Notes: generated by a model not told the origin, from the letters alone. Shown: positions 46,454 through 56,543, numbered from the stretch's first letter. The stretch is DNA of 64,000 nt from Prevotella sp. AGR2160 (GCF_000424185.1 NZ_AUJK01000006.1:62001-126000), one strand, 5' to 3'. Numbers and translations: made by a program.

Positions 46454-49400
46454 ATTCAGTTTCGTCCTTTTCGGTATCTTTGTCCTCTGCCTCGCCGCCT
46501 GTGGTACGCACAAGACAAACACCGCCACCTCCAGGTGGTGGCAGGCCTTCAACACGCGTTATAATGTTTACTATAACGGCGCACAGGCCTATATCGAAGG
46601 CTCTCTGGAGAAGGAACAAGGCAACAAAGACAACTATACGGAGATGCTGCCCCTCTATACCGTTGGCAACAAAAATAGTAAGGAGTTGGGAAAAGGCAAT
46701 TTCGACAAGGCCATTGAGAAAGCGAAGAAAGCTATCCAACTACACTCCATCAAGAAACGCCCGGTATGGGATAAGAGCCGCAGAAAGACAGAGAAAGATA
46801 TTGAATGGCTCAACCGACGGGAATATAATCCGTTTATGTGGAAAGTATGGATGCTCATGGGACGCTCACAGTTCCATGAGGGCGCTTTCGAGGATGCTGC
46901 CTCTACCTTCGCCTACATGAGCCGCCTCTATGCCACGCAGCCGGCGATCTACGGACGCGCTCGGGCTTGGCTCGCCAAATGTTATATTGAGCAGGGCTGG
47001 CTCTACGATGCCGAGGATGTCATCCGCAATATGCAGCGTGACTCCATCGACTGGCGCGCACGCAAGGAATGGGACTATACCCTCGCTGACTATTATGTGC
47101 ATACAGGCGAATATGCCAAGGCCGTGCCCTATCTGCAGAAAGTGATCCGTCACGAAATGCGCCACCGGCAGAAAGCACGGGAATATTACCTTCTCGGACA
47201 AGTACTGGCGGCGCTCAACCGTCGGCAAGAGGCTTACAGCGCTTTCCGCCACGTCATCCGTATGAATCCGCCCTATGAGCTCGAGTTCAACGCTCGTATC
47301 TCCATGACAGAAGTGTTGGCGAAAGGACAGTCGAAGAAAATGATCGGGAAGCTGAAACGTATGGCACGGTCTGACAAGAACAAGGATTACCTCGATCAGG
47401 TCTACTATGCCATCGGAAACATCTATCTCGCCGATAAAGACACGCTGCAGGCGATCAACGCTTACGAACAAGGTAATAAGAAAGCCACACAGAGTGGTAT
47501 AGAGAAAGGTGTCCTTCTCCTACACCTCGGCGACCTCTACTGGGCAAAAGAGAAATACGGTGACGCCCGCAGATGCTATGACGAGGCTATCGGCCTCCTT
47601 GACAAGGACCGTAAGGATTACGAACAACTCTCACAACGTTCGAAGGTCCTTGACAAGCTGGCGCCCTACACGGATGCTGTGGAGCTTCAAGACTCTCTTC
47701 AGGCACTTGCGAAGATGAATGAGAAAGACCGTAACGCCGCCATCGACCGTGTCATCGAGGCGCTGAAGAAGAAAGAGAAAGAGGAGAAACGCAACCAGGC
47801 TCAGGGGGAAGTGGCACAACGTGAGGCTCAATATGGCGGAAACAGGATGAATCAACGGAATACTTCTTCAAACACTCCGTCGGCATCTTCGTCAACAGGT
47901 TCCTCACAGACCTGGTATTTCTATAATCCCATGACTATTCAACAGGGCAAACAGTCCTTTCAACGTCAATGGGGCAAACGCGAGAATGTCGACAACTGGC
48001 AGCGTGTGAACACTACTGTCGTCGCCGGACTGCAGAACGGCGAGATGACGGATGAGATGCGTGACTCCCTCGCACAAGTTGTAGCACATGAGGATTCGCT
48101 CCAACAGATCACGGACTCTGCACAGAATGATCCCCACAAGCGGGAATACTATCTCAAACAAATTCCGATGACGGCCGAACAGATGACGGCGAGCAACAAG
48201 CTTCTCGAAGACGGCCTCTATAACGCGGGCGTCATCTTCAAGGATGATCTCGACAATTTGACGCTGAGCGAGAAGTTCCTTCGCCGGCTCTCTGACCAGC
48301 ATCCCGATTACGAACATATGGATGATGCCTACTATCATCTATACCTATTATATATGCGCAAGGGCGACGAGGCTACAGCGAACAGTTATCTGGATAAGTT
48401 GAAGAGCGACTATCCCAAGAGTACTTGGACGGTGATGCTCTCCGATCCTTACTACTTCGCCAACGCCCGTAATGGCGTTCATCTCGAGGACTCACTCTAT
48501 GCCGCCACCTACGACGCCTTCAAGGCCGACCGTTACGCTGAAGTGGCCCAGAACGAGGCACTCTCGAAAAGCCGTTTCCCACTCGGCGCCAACCGTGACA
48601 AATTCCTCTTTATCGGTGGCCTCAGCAAACTTAACGACGGGGATGCCAACGGATGTATCGCTAACATGAAAGAGGTGGTGGAGAAATATCCAAACAGCCG
48701 TATCAGCGAGCTCGCCGGTATGATCGTCAACGGCGTGAAAGCCGGAAGAAGGCTACATGGCGGTAAGTTCAACCTCGAAGACGTATGGACCAGGCGGTCA
48801 GAGGTCCTCAACGACAGTGACAAACTGAAGAAAGCACAGTTCTCCGTCGACCGTAACGCGAACTTCCTCTTCATGGCGGTATACAACCCCGACAGTATCA
48901 ACGAGAACCAACTGCTCTTCCAATTGGCGAAATATAATTTCACCACCTATCTCGTGCGTAACTTCGAGATCGCCATAGAAGAGGACGGCGACCTGCACCG
49001 GATGGTTATCCGTGGCTTCCGCTCCTACGACGAGGCCTGGCAGTATGCCCATAGCGTCTATCTGCAACGTCCGCTGTTACCATTGCTCCGACGCACAAGG
49101 GCGCTCATCATCAGTGAACAGAACCTGGCACTCATCGGCTCACGCTTCAGCTATGCGGACTACGACAAGTTCTACTCCCGTCACTTTGCGGCCATCAAAG
49201 TCCGCAACGTGAACCTCTTCGATGAGCCCATCGAGCCTACAGCGCCCACAAAGCCAACAGCGCCTACTTCGCCTACCAAGCCCGCCGAACCCGCGAATCC
49301 CCGCCCCGACGACACCGACATCTATTTCGATGACGGTTTCGGCAGCGAGCCCACAGACACTCCACAGCAGGACACTCAGAAAAAGAAACAAAATAATAAT

Positions 49401-49454
49401 AACAATAACGACTATGACCTCGAGGACGAATATTACGACCTCGATGGTTTCTAA
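46446..49454 (+). CDS. porW: Type IX secretion TPR lipoprotein PorW/SprE
   Basis: Outer-membrane-associated lipoprotein required for type IX secretion. The 1002-residue product has a lipoprotein signal (FGIFVLCLAACGTHKT) and the PorW/SprE opening RWWQAFNTRYNVYYNGAQAY. Many TPR helices follow (about 90-440), then a Ser/Thr and Gln-rich middle (about 455-520), a second TPR set (about 560-780), and a C-terminal domain. The tail (about 920-1002) is a Pro/Thr-rich spacer (PTAPTKPTAPTSPTKPAEP), then poly-Asn and an acidic end. The start codon is GTG at 46446 inside the permease gene. It directly precedes porX, the cytoplasmic regulator of the same system. Confidence 0.88.
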   Translation: MNKFSFVLFGIFVLCLAACGTHKTNTATSRWWQAFNTRYNVYYNGAQAYIEGSLEKEQGNKDNYTEMLPLYTVGNKNSKELGKGNFDKAIEKAKKAIQLHSIKKRPVWDKSRRKTEKDIEWLNRREYNPFMWKVWMLMGRSQFHEGAFEDAASTFAYMSRLYATQPAIYGRARAWLAKCYIEQGWLYDAEDVIRNMQRDSIDWRARKEWDYTLADYYVHTGEYAKAVPYLQKVIRHEMRHRQKAREYYLLGQVLAALNRRQEAYSAFRHVIRMNPPYELEFNARISMTEVLAKGQSKKMIGKLKRMARSDKNKDYLDQVYYAIGNIYLADKDTLQAINAYEQGNKKATQSGIEKGVLLLHLGDLYWAKEKYGDARRCYDEAIGLLDKDRKDYEQLSQRSKVLDKLAPYTDAVELQDSLQALAKMNEKDRNAAIDRVIEALKKKEKEEKRNQAQGEVAQREAQYGGNRMNQRNTSSNTPSASSSTGSSQTWYFYNPMTIQQGKQSFQRQWGKRENVDNWQRVNTTVVAGLQNGEMTDEMRDSLAQVVAHEDSLQQITDSAQNDPHKREYYLKQIPMTAEQMTASNKLLEDGLYNAGVIFKDDLDNLTLSEKFLRRLSDQHPDYEHMDDAYYHLYLLYMRKGDEATANSYLDKLKSDYPKSTWTVMLSDPYYFANARNGVHLEDSLYAATYDAFKADRYAEVAQNEALSKSRFPLGANRDKFLFIGGLSKLNDGDANGCIANMKEVVEKYPNSRISELAGMIVNGVKAGRRLHGGKFNLEDVWTRRSEVLNDSDKLKKAQFSVDRNANFLFMAVYNPDSINENQLLFQLAKYNFTTYLVRNFEIAIEEDGDLHRMVIRGFRSYDEAWQYAHSVYLQRPLLPLLRRTRALIISEQNLALIGSRFSYADYDKFYSRHFAAIKVRNVNLFDEPIEPTAPTKPTAPTSPTKPAEPANPRPDDTDIYFDDGFGSEPTDTPQQDTQKKKQNNNNNNDYDLEDEYYDLDGF

Positions 49455-49465
49455 AGGATATAGCT

Positions 49466-51034
49466 ATGAACAACGGATTATTACTTTGGGTCGATGATGA
49501 GATAGAACTCCTCAAGGCCCATATCCTCTTTCTCCAAAAGAAAGGGTATGAAGTGGTCACGGCATCCAATGGTCCCGATGCCATCGACCTCTGTCGACAG
49601 CAGACATTCGATCTCATCCTTCTCGACGAGATGATGCCGGGCCTCAGCGGCCTCGAGACGCTTCAACAGATCAAAGAGATACAACCGGCCACGCCCGTCG
49701 TCATGTGTACGAAGAGTGAGGAGGAGCATATCATGGACCAGGCTATCGGTAGTAAGATCGCAGACTATCTCATCAAGCCCGTCAATCCCATGCAGATTCT
49801 TCTGTCGCTGAAAAAGAATATCCACCGCAAGGAGATTATCTCTGAGGTTACGCAGAGCGGCTATCAACAGAGCTATATGAACATCGCCACACAGATTGCC
49901 GACTGCCATGATTACCACGACTGGATGGAGGTGTACAAGCGGCTCGTTCACTGGGAACTCGAGCTCTCCAGCGCTGACAGTCAGATGACGGATATGCTGG
50001 CCATGCAGAAAGAAGAAGCCAACAACGGTTTCGCGAAATATATCAGCAAGAACTATCTCCATTGGGTAGAGCCACAGCGTGTGCCGCATGACATCGAGGG
50101 ACGGCCGTTGATGAGTCCGGATATCTTCAAGAAGAAAATCTTTCCGGCTCTTGATAACGGCGAGAAGATATATCTTCTTGTCATCGACAACTTCCGCTAC
50201 GACCAGTGGCGCGTGCTCTCGCAGGAGATCAGCACGCTCTTCGATATTCGCGAAGACATGTATATGAGTATTCTCCCTACAGCGACACAGTATGCCCGCA
50301 ACGCGATTTTCAGCGGACTCATGCCCGACAAGATCGCAAAGATGTTCCCTGATCTGTGGGTGGACGAGGATGAAGAGGAAGGCAAGAACCTCAACGAGGA
50401 GCCGCTCATACAGACGCAGCTCGACCGCTACCGCCGTCACAACACTTTCAGCTATCATAAGATCAATGACAGTACGGGTGCCGAACGTTTCCTGGAACAT
50501 TTCAACGAACTGAAGAAGAACGACTTCAATGTCCTCGTTATCAACTTCATCGACATGCTCTCCCACGCCCGCACGGAGTCGAAGATGGTACGCGAGCTCG
50601 CCAACAACGAGAGTGCTTACCGCTCCATCACACTGAGTTGGCTGCGCCATTCCGGCATGAGCGATATCTTCCGCTTGCTGGCACAACAGGACTGTACGGT
50701 AATCCTCACCACCGATCACGGCAGTATCCGAGCCTCAAAACCTGTAAAGATCATCGGAGACCGTAATACGAATACGAATCTGCGCTATAAGCTCGGCAAG
50801 AACCTCGCCTACAATGCCAAAGAGGTCTTCACGATCAAGAATCCCGCCGAGGCACAGCTGCCGGCGCCGAACCTCAGCACGAGTTATGTCTTCGCCACGG
50901 GCAACTCCTTCTTCGCCTATCCGAACAACTACAACTACTACGTGTCCTATTATAAGGATACGTTCCAACATGGCGGCATCAGCATGGAAGAGATGTTGAT
51001 TCCTCTCATCACCATGACACCGAGAAAGAAATAA
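49466..51034 (+). CDS. porX: PorX, response regulator/PglZ phosphodiesterase controlling type IX secretion
   Basis: The 522-residue cytoplasmic protein has an N-terminal receiver domain (about 1-120; phosphoacceptor Asp54 in LILLDEMMPGLSGLETL, Lys in DYLIKPVNP), a helical linker, and a PglZ alkaline-phosphatase-superfamily domain (about 200-515). That domain has LLVIDNFRYDQWRV, SILPTATQYARNAIFSGLMP and VILTTDHGSIRASKP (metal Asp-His). In Porphyromonas PorX works with PorY and the sigma factor SigP to express T9SS genes. Length and order match. The gap to porW is only 11 bp. Confidence 0.95.
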   Translation: MNNGLLLWVDDEIELLKAHILFLQKKGYEVVTASNGPDAIDLCRQQTFDLILLDEMMPGLSGLETLQQIKEIQPATPVVMCTKSEEEHIMDQAIGSKIADYLIKPVNPMQILLSLKKNIHRKEIISEVTQSGYQQSYMNIATQIADCHDYHDWMEVYKRLVHWELELSSADSQMTDMLAMQKEEANNGFAKYISKNYLHWVEPQRVPHDIEGRPLMSPDIFKKKIFPALDNGEKIYLLVIDNFRYDQWRVLSQEISTLFDIREDMYMSILPTATQYARNAIFSGLMPDKIAKMFPDLWVDEDEEEGKNLNEEPLIQTQLDRYRRHNTFSYHKINDSTGAERFLEHFNELKKNDFNVLVINFIDMLSHARTESKMVRELANNESAYRSITLSWLRHSGMSDIFRLLAQQDCTVILTTDHGSIRASKPVKIIGDRNTNTNLRYKLGKNLAYNAKEVFTIKNPAEAQLPAPNLSTSYVFATGNSFFAYPNNYNYYVSYYKDTFQHGGISMEEMLIPLITMTPRKK

Positions 51035-51068
51035 ATGATTTGAAAACATTAGAATATTAAGTAATCAT

Positions 51069-51479
51069 ATGAAAATTACAATTGACAGTCTGGATCATAT
51101 CCAGCAGGCAGCCCAGGAGTTCATCAAGAAAATGGGCAATGGTAAAGTATTTGCGTTCTATGGCAAGATGGGAGCCGGCAAGACGACATTCATCAAAGCC
51201 ATCTGCGAGGCTTTCGGCGTGGAAGATGTCATCACCTCTCCTACCTTCTCCCTCGTCAACGAATATACCGCCAGTGACGGCAGCAGCATTTACCATTTCG
51301 ACTTCTACCGTATCAAGAAGATCGAGGAAGTCTACGATATGGGTTATGAGGACTATTTCGACAGTGGTAACCTCTGCTTCCTCGAGTGGCCCGAACTCAT
51401 TGAGGACCTTCTCCCCGAAGATGCCACAAAGGTCACTATCACCGTTCAGGATGATGGCAGTCGCGTAGTGGAATTCTGA
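51069..51479 (+). CDS. tsaE: tRNA threonylcarbamoyladenosine biosynthesis ATPase TsaE
   Basis: ATPase that drives the TsaB-TsaD-TsaE cycle making t6A at position 37 of ANN-decoding tRNAs. The 136-residue product has Walker A YGKMGAGKTTFIKAICEAFG, VITSPTFSLVNEY, HFDFYRIKKIEEVYDMGYED and the family FLEWPELIEDLLP. It is full length. The porX-tsaE order is often seen in Bacteroidota. The long family D hairpin begins 5 nt after the stop and can end transcription. Confidence 0.95.
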   Translation: MKITIDSLDHIQQAAQEFIKKMGNGKVFAFYGKMGAGKTTFIKAICEAFGVEDVITSPTFSLVNEYTASDGSSIYHFDFYRIKKIEEVYDMGYEDYFDSGNLCFLEWPELIEDLLPEDATKVTITVQDDGSRVVEF

Positions 51480-51483
51480 TAAA

Positions 51484-51567
51484 AGTAAAAAAGTAAAGAA
51501 GTAAAAAAGTAAAAAGAGGCAGATCACGCTGCCAACGTTTACTTTTTTACTTCTTTACTTTTTTACT
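51484..51567. terminator. Family D perfect 30-bp inverted repeat between convergent tsaE and trxA
   Basis: Arms 51484-51513 and 51538-51567 are exact reverse complements built from AGTAAAAA/AGTAAAG units. The 24-nt loop contains its own GGCAG...CTGCC stem. T-rich arms on both strands make it a likely bidirectional terminator. Single arms of the same sequence recur at 1223-1256 and 56459-56484. Confidence 0.8.
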
Positions 51568-51571
51568 TCTC

Positions 51572-51886
51572 TTAGAGCAGTGCCTGGAACTTCTCCTCGA
51601 GGGTTGCCTTCGTAGCAGCGCCGACGAACTTATCAACGAGTTTGCCACCCTTGAAGAAGAGGATCGTAGGGATGTTACGAACACCGAACTCAGAGACGAT
51701 GTCGTCATTCTCCTCGACATCGCACTTTCCTACTGTGATCTTGCCGTCATACTCCTTGGCAAGGTCGGAGATGATCGGAGCGATGGAACGGCACGGACCG
51801 CACCAGGTTGCCCACAAGTCTACTACCAACGGCAGTTCACCATTCTTGTACTGCTCGAAATTCTCAGTTGTGATTGTTACTTCCAT
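51572..51886 (-). CDS. trxA: Thioredoxin
   Basis: The 104-residue disulfide reductase has active site VVDLWATWCGPCRSIAP (WCGPC), buried charged region GKCDVEENDDI, cis-Pro loop VRNIPTILFFKGG and the terminal KATLEEKFQALL. It is a normal cytosolic thioredoxin with no signal peptide. It follows dnaE by 28 bp on the same strand and is probably co-transcribed. Confidence 0.96.
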   Translation of the reverse strand: MEVTITTENFEQYKNGELPLVVDLWATWCGPCRSIAPIISDLAKEYDGKITVGKCDVEENDDIVSEFGVRNIPTILFFKGGKLVDKFVGAATKATLEEKFQALL

Positions 51887-51914
51887 TGTTCTCTATGATT
51901 GAATTGATAATATT

Positions 51915-54900
51915 CTAATTAATCTTGAATGTCATTGTGCCCGTACCCTCCAAATACTGTACCAAACTCTTGTTCACCGTTACCTGACGGCCACGGGAGC
52001 GCAGGGTGAGCGTTGTCTGATGCTCGGTATCCTTAATCTGCAGAAAGACCTGAGTATGACCGGGATTCTCGTTCATCACCGTTGTAAGATCATTGACAAT
52101 CGTGTCATCAATGTCCTTACTGTCTACAGCGATTGTCAATTTGTCAATGCGGTTGTCCTTGACATCACTCAGATACTCGATGTTCTGCACCTTCAGCTCA
52201 TAACTGTTACTGTTGCGGAAGCGCTGGACACTCTTGGCCGTGACATATACCGTACAGCCCTGCGTCAGCTTTCCCTGCCACATGGCCCAATCATCACCGA
52301 AGAGGGCCAACTCACCACTGCCGTCGAAATCCTCAATCGTCACAAAGCCGAAAGGTTTGCCGGTCTTTGAGGAGAAGCGCGACTGCACGGCAGTGACGAT
52401 ACCGCCGAAAGTCAGTTCATCACGCTCCGACAAGGCTTTCTTGTCAGCATCACGGCCGATCTCCGAACAATGCGTGTTACACATATTCTTCAGCACGACA
52501 CTAAAGTCATCAAGCGGATGGGCAGAGAGATAGATGCCTACGAGATCACGCTCCTTATTGAGTTTCTCGATCGTGCTCCAGCTCTCGACCTTTGGGACCG
52601 GCGGTGTAGCGATAGCCACATCGCTCATCATATCGCCGAAGAGAGAGTTGCTCTGTTCCCGTTTGTCCTGTTGGTAGCGCTGACCGTATCTGACGAGAAG
52701 ATCGAGGAACACCTCTTTCTTACTGTTTACGCCGAAGTAGCTCTCACGGGGAATGCCGAAGCCGTCGAAGCCGCCACTGAGGGCGAGACTCTCAAACGCC
52801 TTGCGGTTGACACTACTGAAATCGACACGCTCCGCGAAATCAAAGATATTCTTATAAGGACCATGCTCCTGACGCTCCTTGACGATAGCCTCAGCAGCAG
52901 CGGCACCCATACCTTTGATGGCAGAGAGGCCGAAACGAATCTCACCGGCTTTGTTGACACCGAACTGGGCATAGCTCTCGTTGACATCAGGGCCGAGAGT
53001 CTTGATGTTCATCGATTTGCACTCCTCCATGAGCTTTGTGATCTCCGTGATCTGCGAGAAGCGGCGCGTCATCAAGGCAGCCATATATTCTGCCGGATAA
53101 TGCGCTTTCAGATAGGCCGTCTGATAAGCTACCCACGAATAACACGTAGCGTGAGATTTATTGAACGCATAGGAAGCGAACTTCTCCCAGTCGCTCCAGA
53201 TCTTCTCGAGGATCTTCGGGTCGTGGCCGTTCTTCTTACCGCCCTCCAGGAAGAGCGGCTTCATCTTGTCGACGATCGCCTTTTTCTTCTTACCCATGGC
53301 CTTACGGAGCGCGTCACTCTGGCCTCGCGTGAAGTTGGCCAGCTGACGGCTCAAGAGCATCACCTGCTCCTGATAGACCGTGATGCCATAGGTATCCTTG
53401 AGGTATTTCTCCATACAAGGAATCGGATAGGTAATCTCCTGCTTGCCGTTCTTTCGGGCAATGAAATCAGGGATATAATCCATAGGTCCCGGACGATAGA
53501 GGGCGTTCATAGCGATGAGGTCCTCGAAAACTGTCGGCTTGAGCTCACGGAGATATTTCTGCATACCAGCTGACTCAAACTGGAACGTACCGATCGTGCG
53601 ACCCTCCTGATAGAGCTTATAAGTAAGGTCGTCGTCAATAGGAATATGGTCGAGATCGATCACGTCGCCCGTTGTCTGCTTGATTACCTTACAAGCCTCC
53701 TTCAACTCCGAGAGCGTCTTCAAGCCAAGGAAGTCCATCTTGATCAGTCCCGTCGACTCAATGACATGACCGTCATATTGCGTGACCTGACATTTCAACT
53801 CCGGGAAATCAGGGTCATCGGCCGTACAGACGGGCACCCAGTCGCTGATCTTGTCACGACAGATGATAAAGCCACAGGCATGGAGACCAATACCACGAAT
53901 CGTGCCCTCAAGCATGCGCGCATACTTGATGGTATTGCGCTCACGGGGATCATTGCTAACCTCTGCTTCCTGGAGTTCCGGCGTGCACTTGATGGCATTG
54001 GGAAGATTCATCTTCATACCGTCGGGAAGACGGTCGGGAATAGCCTTGCAGAGCGCGTTACTGCGGTCCAACGGCAGTTTCTCCACGCGCGCGACATCCT
54101 TGATGGAGTTCTTCGTAGCCATGGAGCCGTAAGTGATGATATGGGCACAGTTCTCGTGACCATACTTATCCATCACCCATCTGAGCACCTTGCCACGACC
54201 GTCATCATCGAAGTCGGTATCAATATCCGGGAGGTTCACACGATCCGGATTCAAGAAACGCTCAAACAGCAAGTCGTATTTCAACGGGTCGATCTTCGTA
54301 ATACCCAAGCAATAGGCTACGACGCTACCGGCGGCGGAACCACGCCCCGGGCCTACCCAAACGCCAAGTTCATTACGGGCGGCATTGATGAAGTCCTGCA
54401 CGATCAGGAAGTAACCGGGGAAACCCATCGTCTTCATGACATGAAGCTCGAAGTTGATATGCTCATGAACATTCTCCGGCAGCGGATCACCGTAACGCTC
54501 TTTCGCACCGGCATAAGCCAAATGGGCGAGATAGTCGGCCTCGAACTTGATGCGGTAGATCTTCTCATAGCCACCGAGGCGGTCAATGACTTTCTGTCCC
54601 TCTTCCGGCGGCAGCGGGTTCTGTCCGTTCTCATCGGTGGTGAACTCCTCGTAGAGCTGTTCCTTCGTGAACTTCTTCCGCCATTCCTCTTCCGTACCGA
54701 AAGACTCGGGAATGGGGAAGAACGGCATGATCGGGCCATGATCGATGGAATAGATCTCCACCTTATTTAATATCTCCAACGTATTGGTCAACGCCTCGGG
54801 GATATCACTGAAGATGGCGTTCATCTCCTCGCGCGTCTTAAACCACTCCTGCTTGGAATAGCGCATACGGTTGGGATCATCGAGGTCTTTTCCCGTAGCC

Positions 54901-55637
54901 AGACAGAGCAGATGGTCATGCGCCTCTGCCGTCTCTTTATCCTCGAAGTGGCAGTCGTTGGTACAGATGAGTTTGATGCCATACTCCTTGGCGAACTGCA
55001 TCAACACCTTGTTGGCTTTCTGCTGCAAGGGGAACGTCTCGCGGTTGGCAATGATATTCGGATCTTTTACCTCGTGGCGCTGCAACTCCAGATAATAATC
55101 ATCGCCAAAGACACGATGGTACCACTGACAAGCCTCACGGGCGCCCTCAATATCCCCTTTCAGAACCTTTGAGGGAACCTCACCGGCTATACAAGCGGAG
55201 CAGACGATAAGATCCTCGTGGTATTTCTCCAGTTCCTCACGGTCTGTACGCGGGCGGTAGTAATAACCTTCCGTCCAAGCGTGAGACACGAGTTTGATGA
55301 GATTCTTATAGCCGTGATAGTTCTTCGCCAACACGATAAGGTGATAGCCGGAATTATCACCATGCTCCTTCACCTTATCGGTCATCTTATGATGGGCCAC
55401 ATACATCTCACATCCGAAGATGGGCTTAAAAGGCTCAAGACCATCGGCCTTGCGCTTTTTGTTGATGCCGGCGCAGTAGTCGGCAAACTCTTTGATACCA
55501 TACATCACGCCGTGGTCGGTGATCGCCATGCCTTTCATGCCGTCGGCAATAGCTTTGTCGACGAGATGAGGGACTTTCGACTGACCATCGAGAATCGAAT
55601 AGTGGGTATGAACATGCAGATGAACGAAGTCTTCCAT
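51915..55637 (-). CDS. dnaE: DNA polymerase III alpha subunit
   Basis: Replicative polymerase. The 1240-residue DnaE has an N-terminal PHP domain (FVHLHVHTHYSILDGQSKVP, MAITDHGVMYG), the palm with catalytic acids (PDIDTDFDDDGRGKVLRWVM), and fingers (YRPGPMDYIPDFIARKNGKQ, ...YQEQVMLLSRQLANFTRGQS). It continues with helix-hairpin-helix (FGLSAIKGMGAAAAEAIVKE) and an OB domain (LTFGGIVTAVQSRFSSKTGK). Full length for the DnaE1 group. A TAACTTTG -7 box lies at 55680-55673. The divergent psd gene shares the intergenic region. Confidence 0.97.
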   Translation of the reverse strand: MEDFVHLHVHTHYSILDGQSKVPHLVDKAIADGMKGMAITDHGVMYGIKEFADYCAGINKKRKADGLEPFKPIFGCEMYVAHHKMTDKVKEHGDNSGYHLIVLAKNYHGYKNLIKLVSHAWTEGYYYRPRTDREELEKYHEDLIVCSACIAGEVPSKVLKGDIEGAREACQWYHRVFGDDYYLELQRHEVKDPNIIANRETFPLQQKANKVLMQFAKEYGIKLICTNDCHFEDKETAEAHDHLLCLATGKDLDDPNRMRYSKQEWFKTREEMNAIFSDIPEALTNTLEILNKVEIYSIDHGPIMPFFPIPESFGTEEEWRKKFTKEQLYEEFTTDENGQNPLPPEEGQKVIDRLGGYEKIYRIKFEADYLAHLAYAGAKERYGDPLPENVHEHINFELHVMKTMGFPGYFLIVQDFINAARNELGVWVGPGRGSAAGSVVAYCLGITKIDPLKYDLLFERFLNPDRVNLPDIDTDFDDDGRGKVLRWVMDKYGHENCAHIITYGSMATKNSIKDVARVEKLPLDRSNALCKAIPDRLPDGMKMNLPNAIKCTPELQEAEVSNDPRERNTIKYARMLEGTIRGIGLHACGFIICRDKISDWVPVCTADDPDFPELKCQVTQYDGHVIESTGLIKMDFLGLKTLSELKEACKVIKQTTGDVIDLDHIPIDDDLTYKLYQEGRTIGTFQFESAGMQKYLRELKPTVFEDLIAMNALYRPGPMDYIPDFIARKNGKQEITYPIPCMEKYLKDTYGITVYQEQVMLLSRQLANFTRGQSDALRKAMGKKKKAIVDKMKPLFLEGGKKNGHDPKILEKIWSDWEKFASYAFNKSHATCYSWVAYQTAYLKAHYPAEYMAALMTRRFSQITEITKLMEECKSMNIKTLGPDVNESYAQFGVNKAGEIRFGLSAIKGMGAAAAEAIVKERQEHGPYKNIFDFAERVDFSSVNRKAFESLALSGGFDGFGIPRESYFGVNSKKEVFLDLLVRYGQRYQQDKREQSNSLFGDMMSDVAIATPPVPKVESWSTIEKLNKERDLVGIYLSAHPLDDFSVVLKNMCNTHCSEIGRDADKKALSERDELTFGGIVTAVQSRFSSKTGKPFGFVTIEDFDGSGELALFGDDWAMWQGKLTQGCTVYVTAKSVQRFRNSNSYELKVQNIEYLSDVKDNRIDKLTIAVDSKDIDDTIVNDLTTVMNENPGHTQVFLQIKDTEHQTTLTLRSRGRQVTVNKSLVQYLEGTGTMTFKIN

Positions 55638-55672
55638 TCTGAAAAATCTTTCTTTGGAGCGTCAAAGTTACT

Positions 55673-55680
55673 ACGAAAAG
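55673..55680 (-). promoter_or_regulatory. -7 box (TAACTTTG) of dnaE-trxA
   Basis: TAACTTTG on the reverse strand, 35 nt upstream of the dnaE ATG. A TTTG at 55694-55691 is only 10 nt further, so the -33 element is unclear. Confidence 0.5.
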
Positions 55681-55710
55681 ATGACATTACCAAAAGAAAG
55701 AGAGGAAAAA

Positions 55711-55742
55711 TTTGCAGAAAACGCAAAAAATTGATAACTTTG
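55711..55742 (+). promoter_or_regulatory. Promoter of psd
   Basis: -33 TTTG (55711-55714), 20-nt spacer, -7 TAACTTTG (55735-55742), a full consensus match. The ATG at 55772 is 29 nt downstream. The in-frame codon at 55712 lies upstream of transcription and is not the start. Confidence 0.8.
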
Positions 55743-55771
55743 CAAACAAAAAAATCAAGTATCCTAAATCA

Positions 55772-56467
55772 ATGGGTAAGAAAATAAGGAAGATCAAGAA
55801 AATAAGAATACATCGTGAAGGAACGAATCAACTGGTTATCGGCGCCTTGGCCATGATTGCCATCGCCGCCCTGTTGTGGTTCGCTTTCGATACCCCTATT
55901 CCCTTTTGGTGCTTCGCCGTCGTCGCCGCCATCGTCTATGGAATCGTGCTGAACTTCTATAGCTGTCCGAAGCGTTTTCTGAACGTCGAAGATACCGACG
56001 GCATCGTTGTTGCGCCCGCCGATGGTAAGGTCGTTGTCGTCGAGGAAGTCGACGAAGACCGCTATTTCCATGACCGCCGCATTCAGGTGTCTATCTTCAT
56101 GAGCCTCTTCAATGTCCACGCCAACTGGTTCCCTGTAGACGGCAAGGTAAAACTGGTACGCCATTTCAATGGCAACTACCACAAAGCCTGGCTTCCGAAA
56201 GCCAGTGAGGAGAACGAGCATGCCGATGTGATGATCACCACCGATGACGGCACGGACATTCTCTGCCGTCAGATTGCCGGAGCCGTAGCGCGCCGCATCG
56301 TCACCTACGCGCAGGAAGGTGAGGAATGTTATATTGACGAGCATCTTGGTTTCATCAAGCTCGGCTCTCGTGTGGATATCTTCCTTCCTTTGGGTACGGA
56401 GATCTGTGTCAAGGTAGGCCAGAAAGCCACCGGTGACCAGACGATTATTGGAAAATTAAAAAAGTAA
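55772..56467 (+). CDS. psd: Phosphatidylserine decarboxylase (proenzyme)
   Basis: Makes phosphatidylethanolamine. The 231-residue short-type enzyme is membrane-associated through two N-terminal helices ([39 protein letters not shown]). It has [35 protein letters not shown], and the autocleavage site near the C-terminus, [13 protein letters not shown], where the Ser of LGS becomes the pyruvoyl group. ATG 55772 ([11 protein letters not shown]) is chosen over the upstream in-frame codon because of the promoter. It is followed by repeats and then pssA, the preceding step of the same pathway. Confidence 0.94.
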   Translation: MGKKIRKIKKIRIHREGTNQLVIGALAMIAIAALLWFAFDTPIPFWCFAVVAAIVYGIVLNFYSCPKRFLNVEDTDGIVVAPADGKVVVVEEVDEDRYFHDRRIQVSIFMSLFNVHANWFPVDGKVKLVRHFNGNYHKAWLPKASEENEHADVMITTDDGTDILCRQIAGAVARRIVTYAQEGEECYIDEHLGFIKLGSRVDIFLPLGTEICVKVGQKATGDQTIIGKLKK

Positions 56468-56543
56468 AGAAGTAAAAAAGTAAACGTAGGGACATGATTT
56501 ATCATGTTCCGCCAGACGTAGGGGCTTGATTCATCATGTTCCG
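56459..56543. repeat. Family D arm followed by two family A repeats between psd and pssA
   Basis: Family D single arm (56459-56484), family A at 56485-56513 (GTAGGGACATGATTTATCAT then GTTCCGCC) and family A at 56517-56543 (GTAGGGGCTTGATTCATCAT then GTTCCG). D and A are also adjacent at 1188-1256 but in the opposite orientation. Confidence 0.75.
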
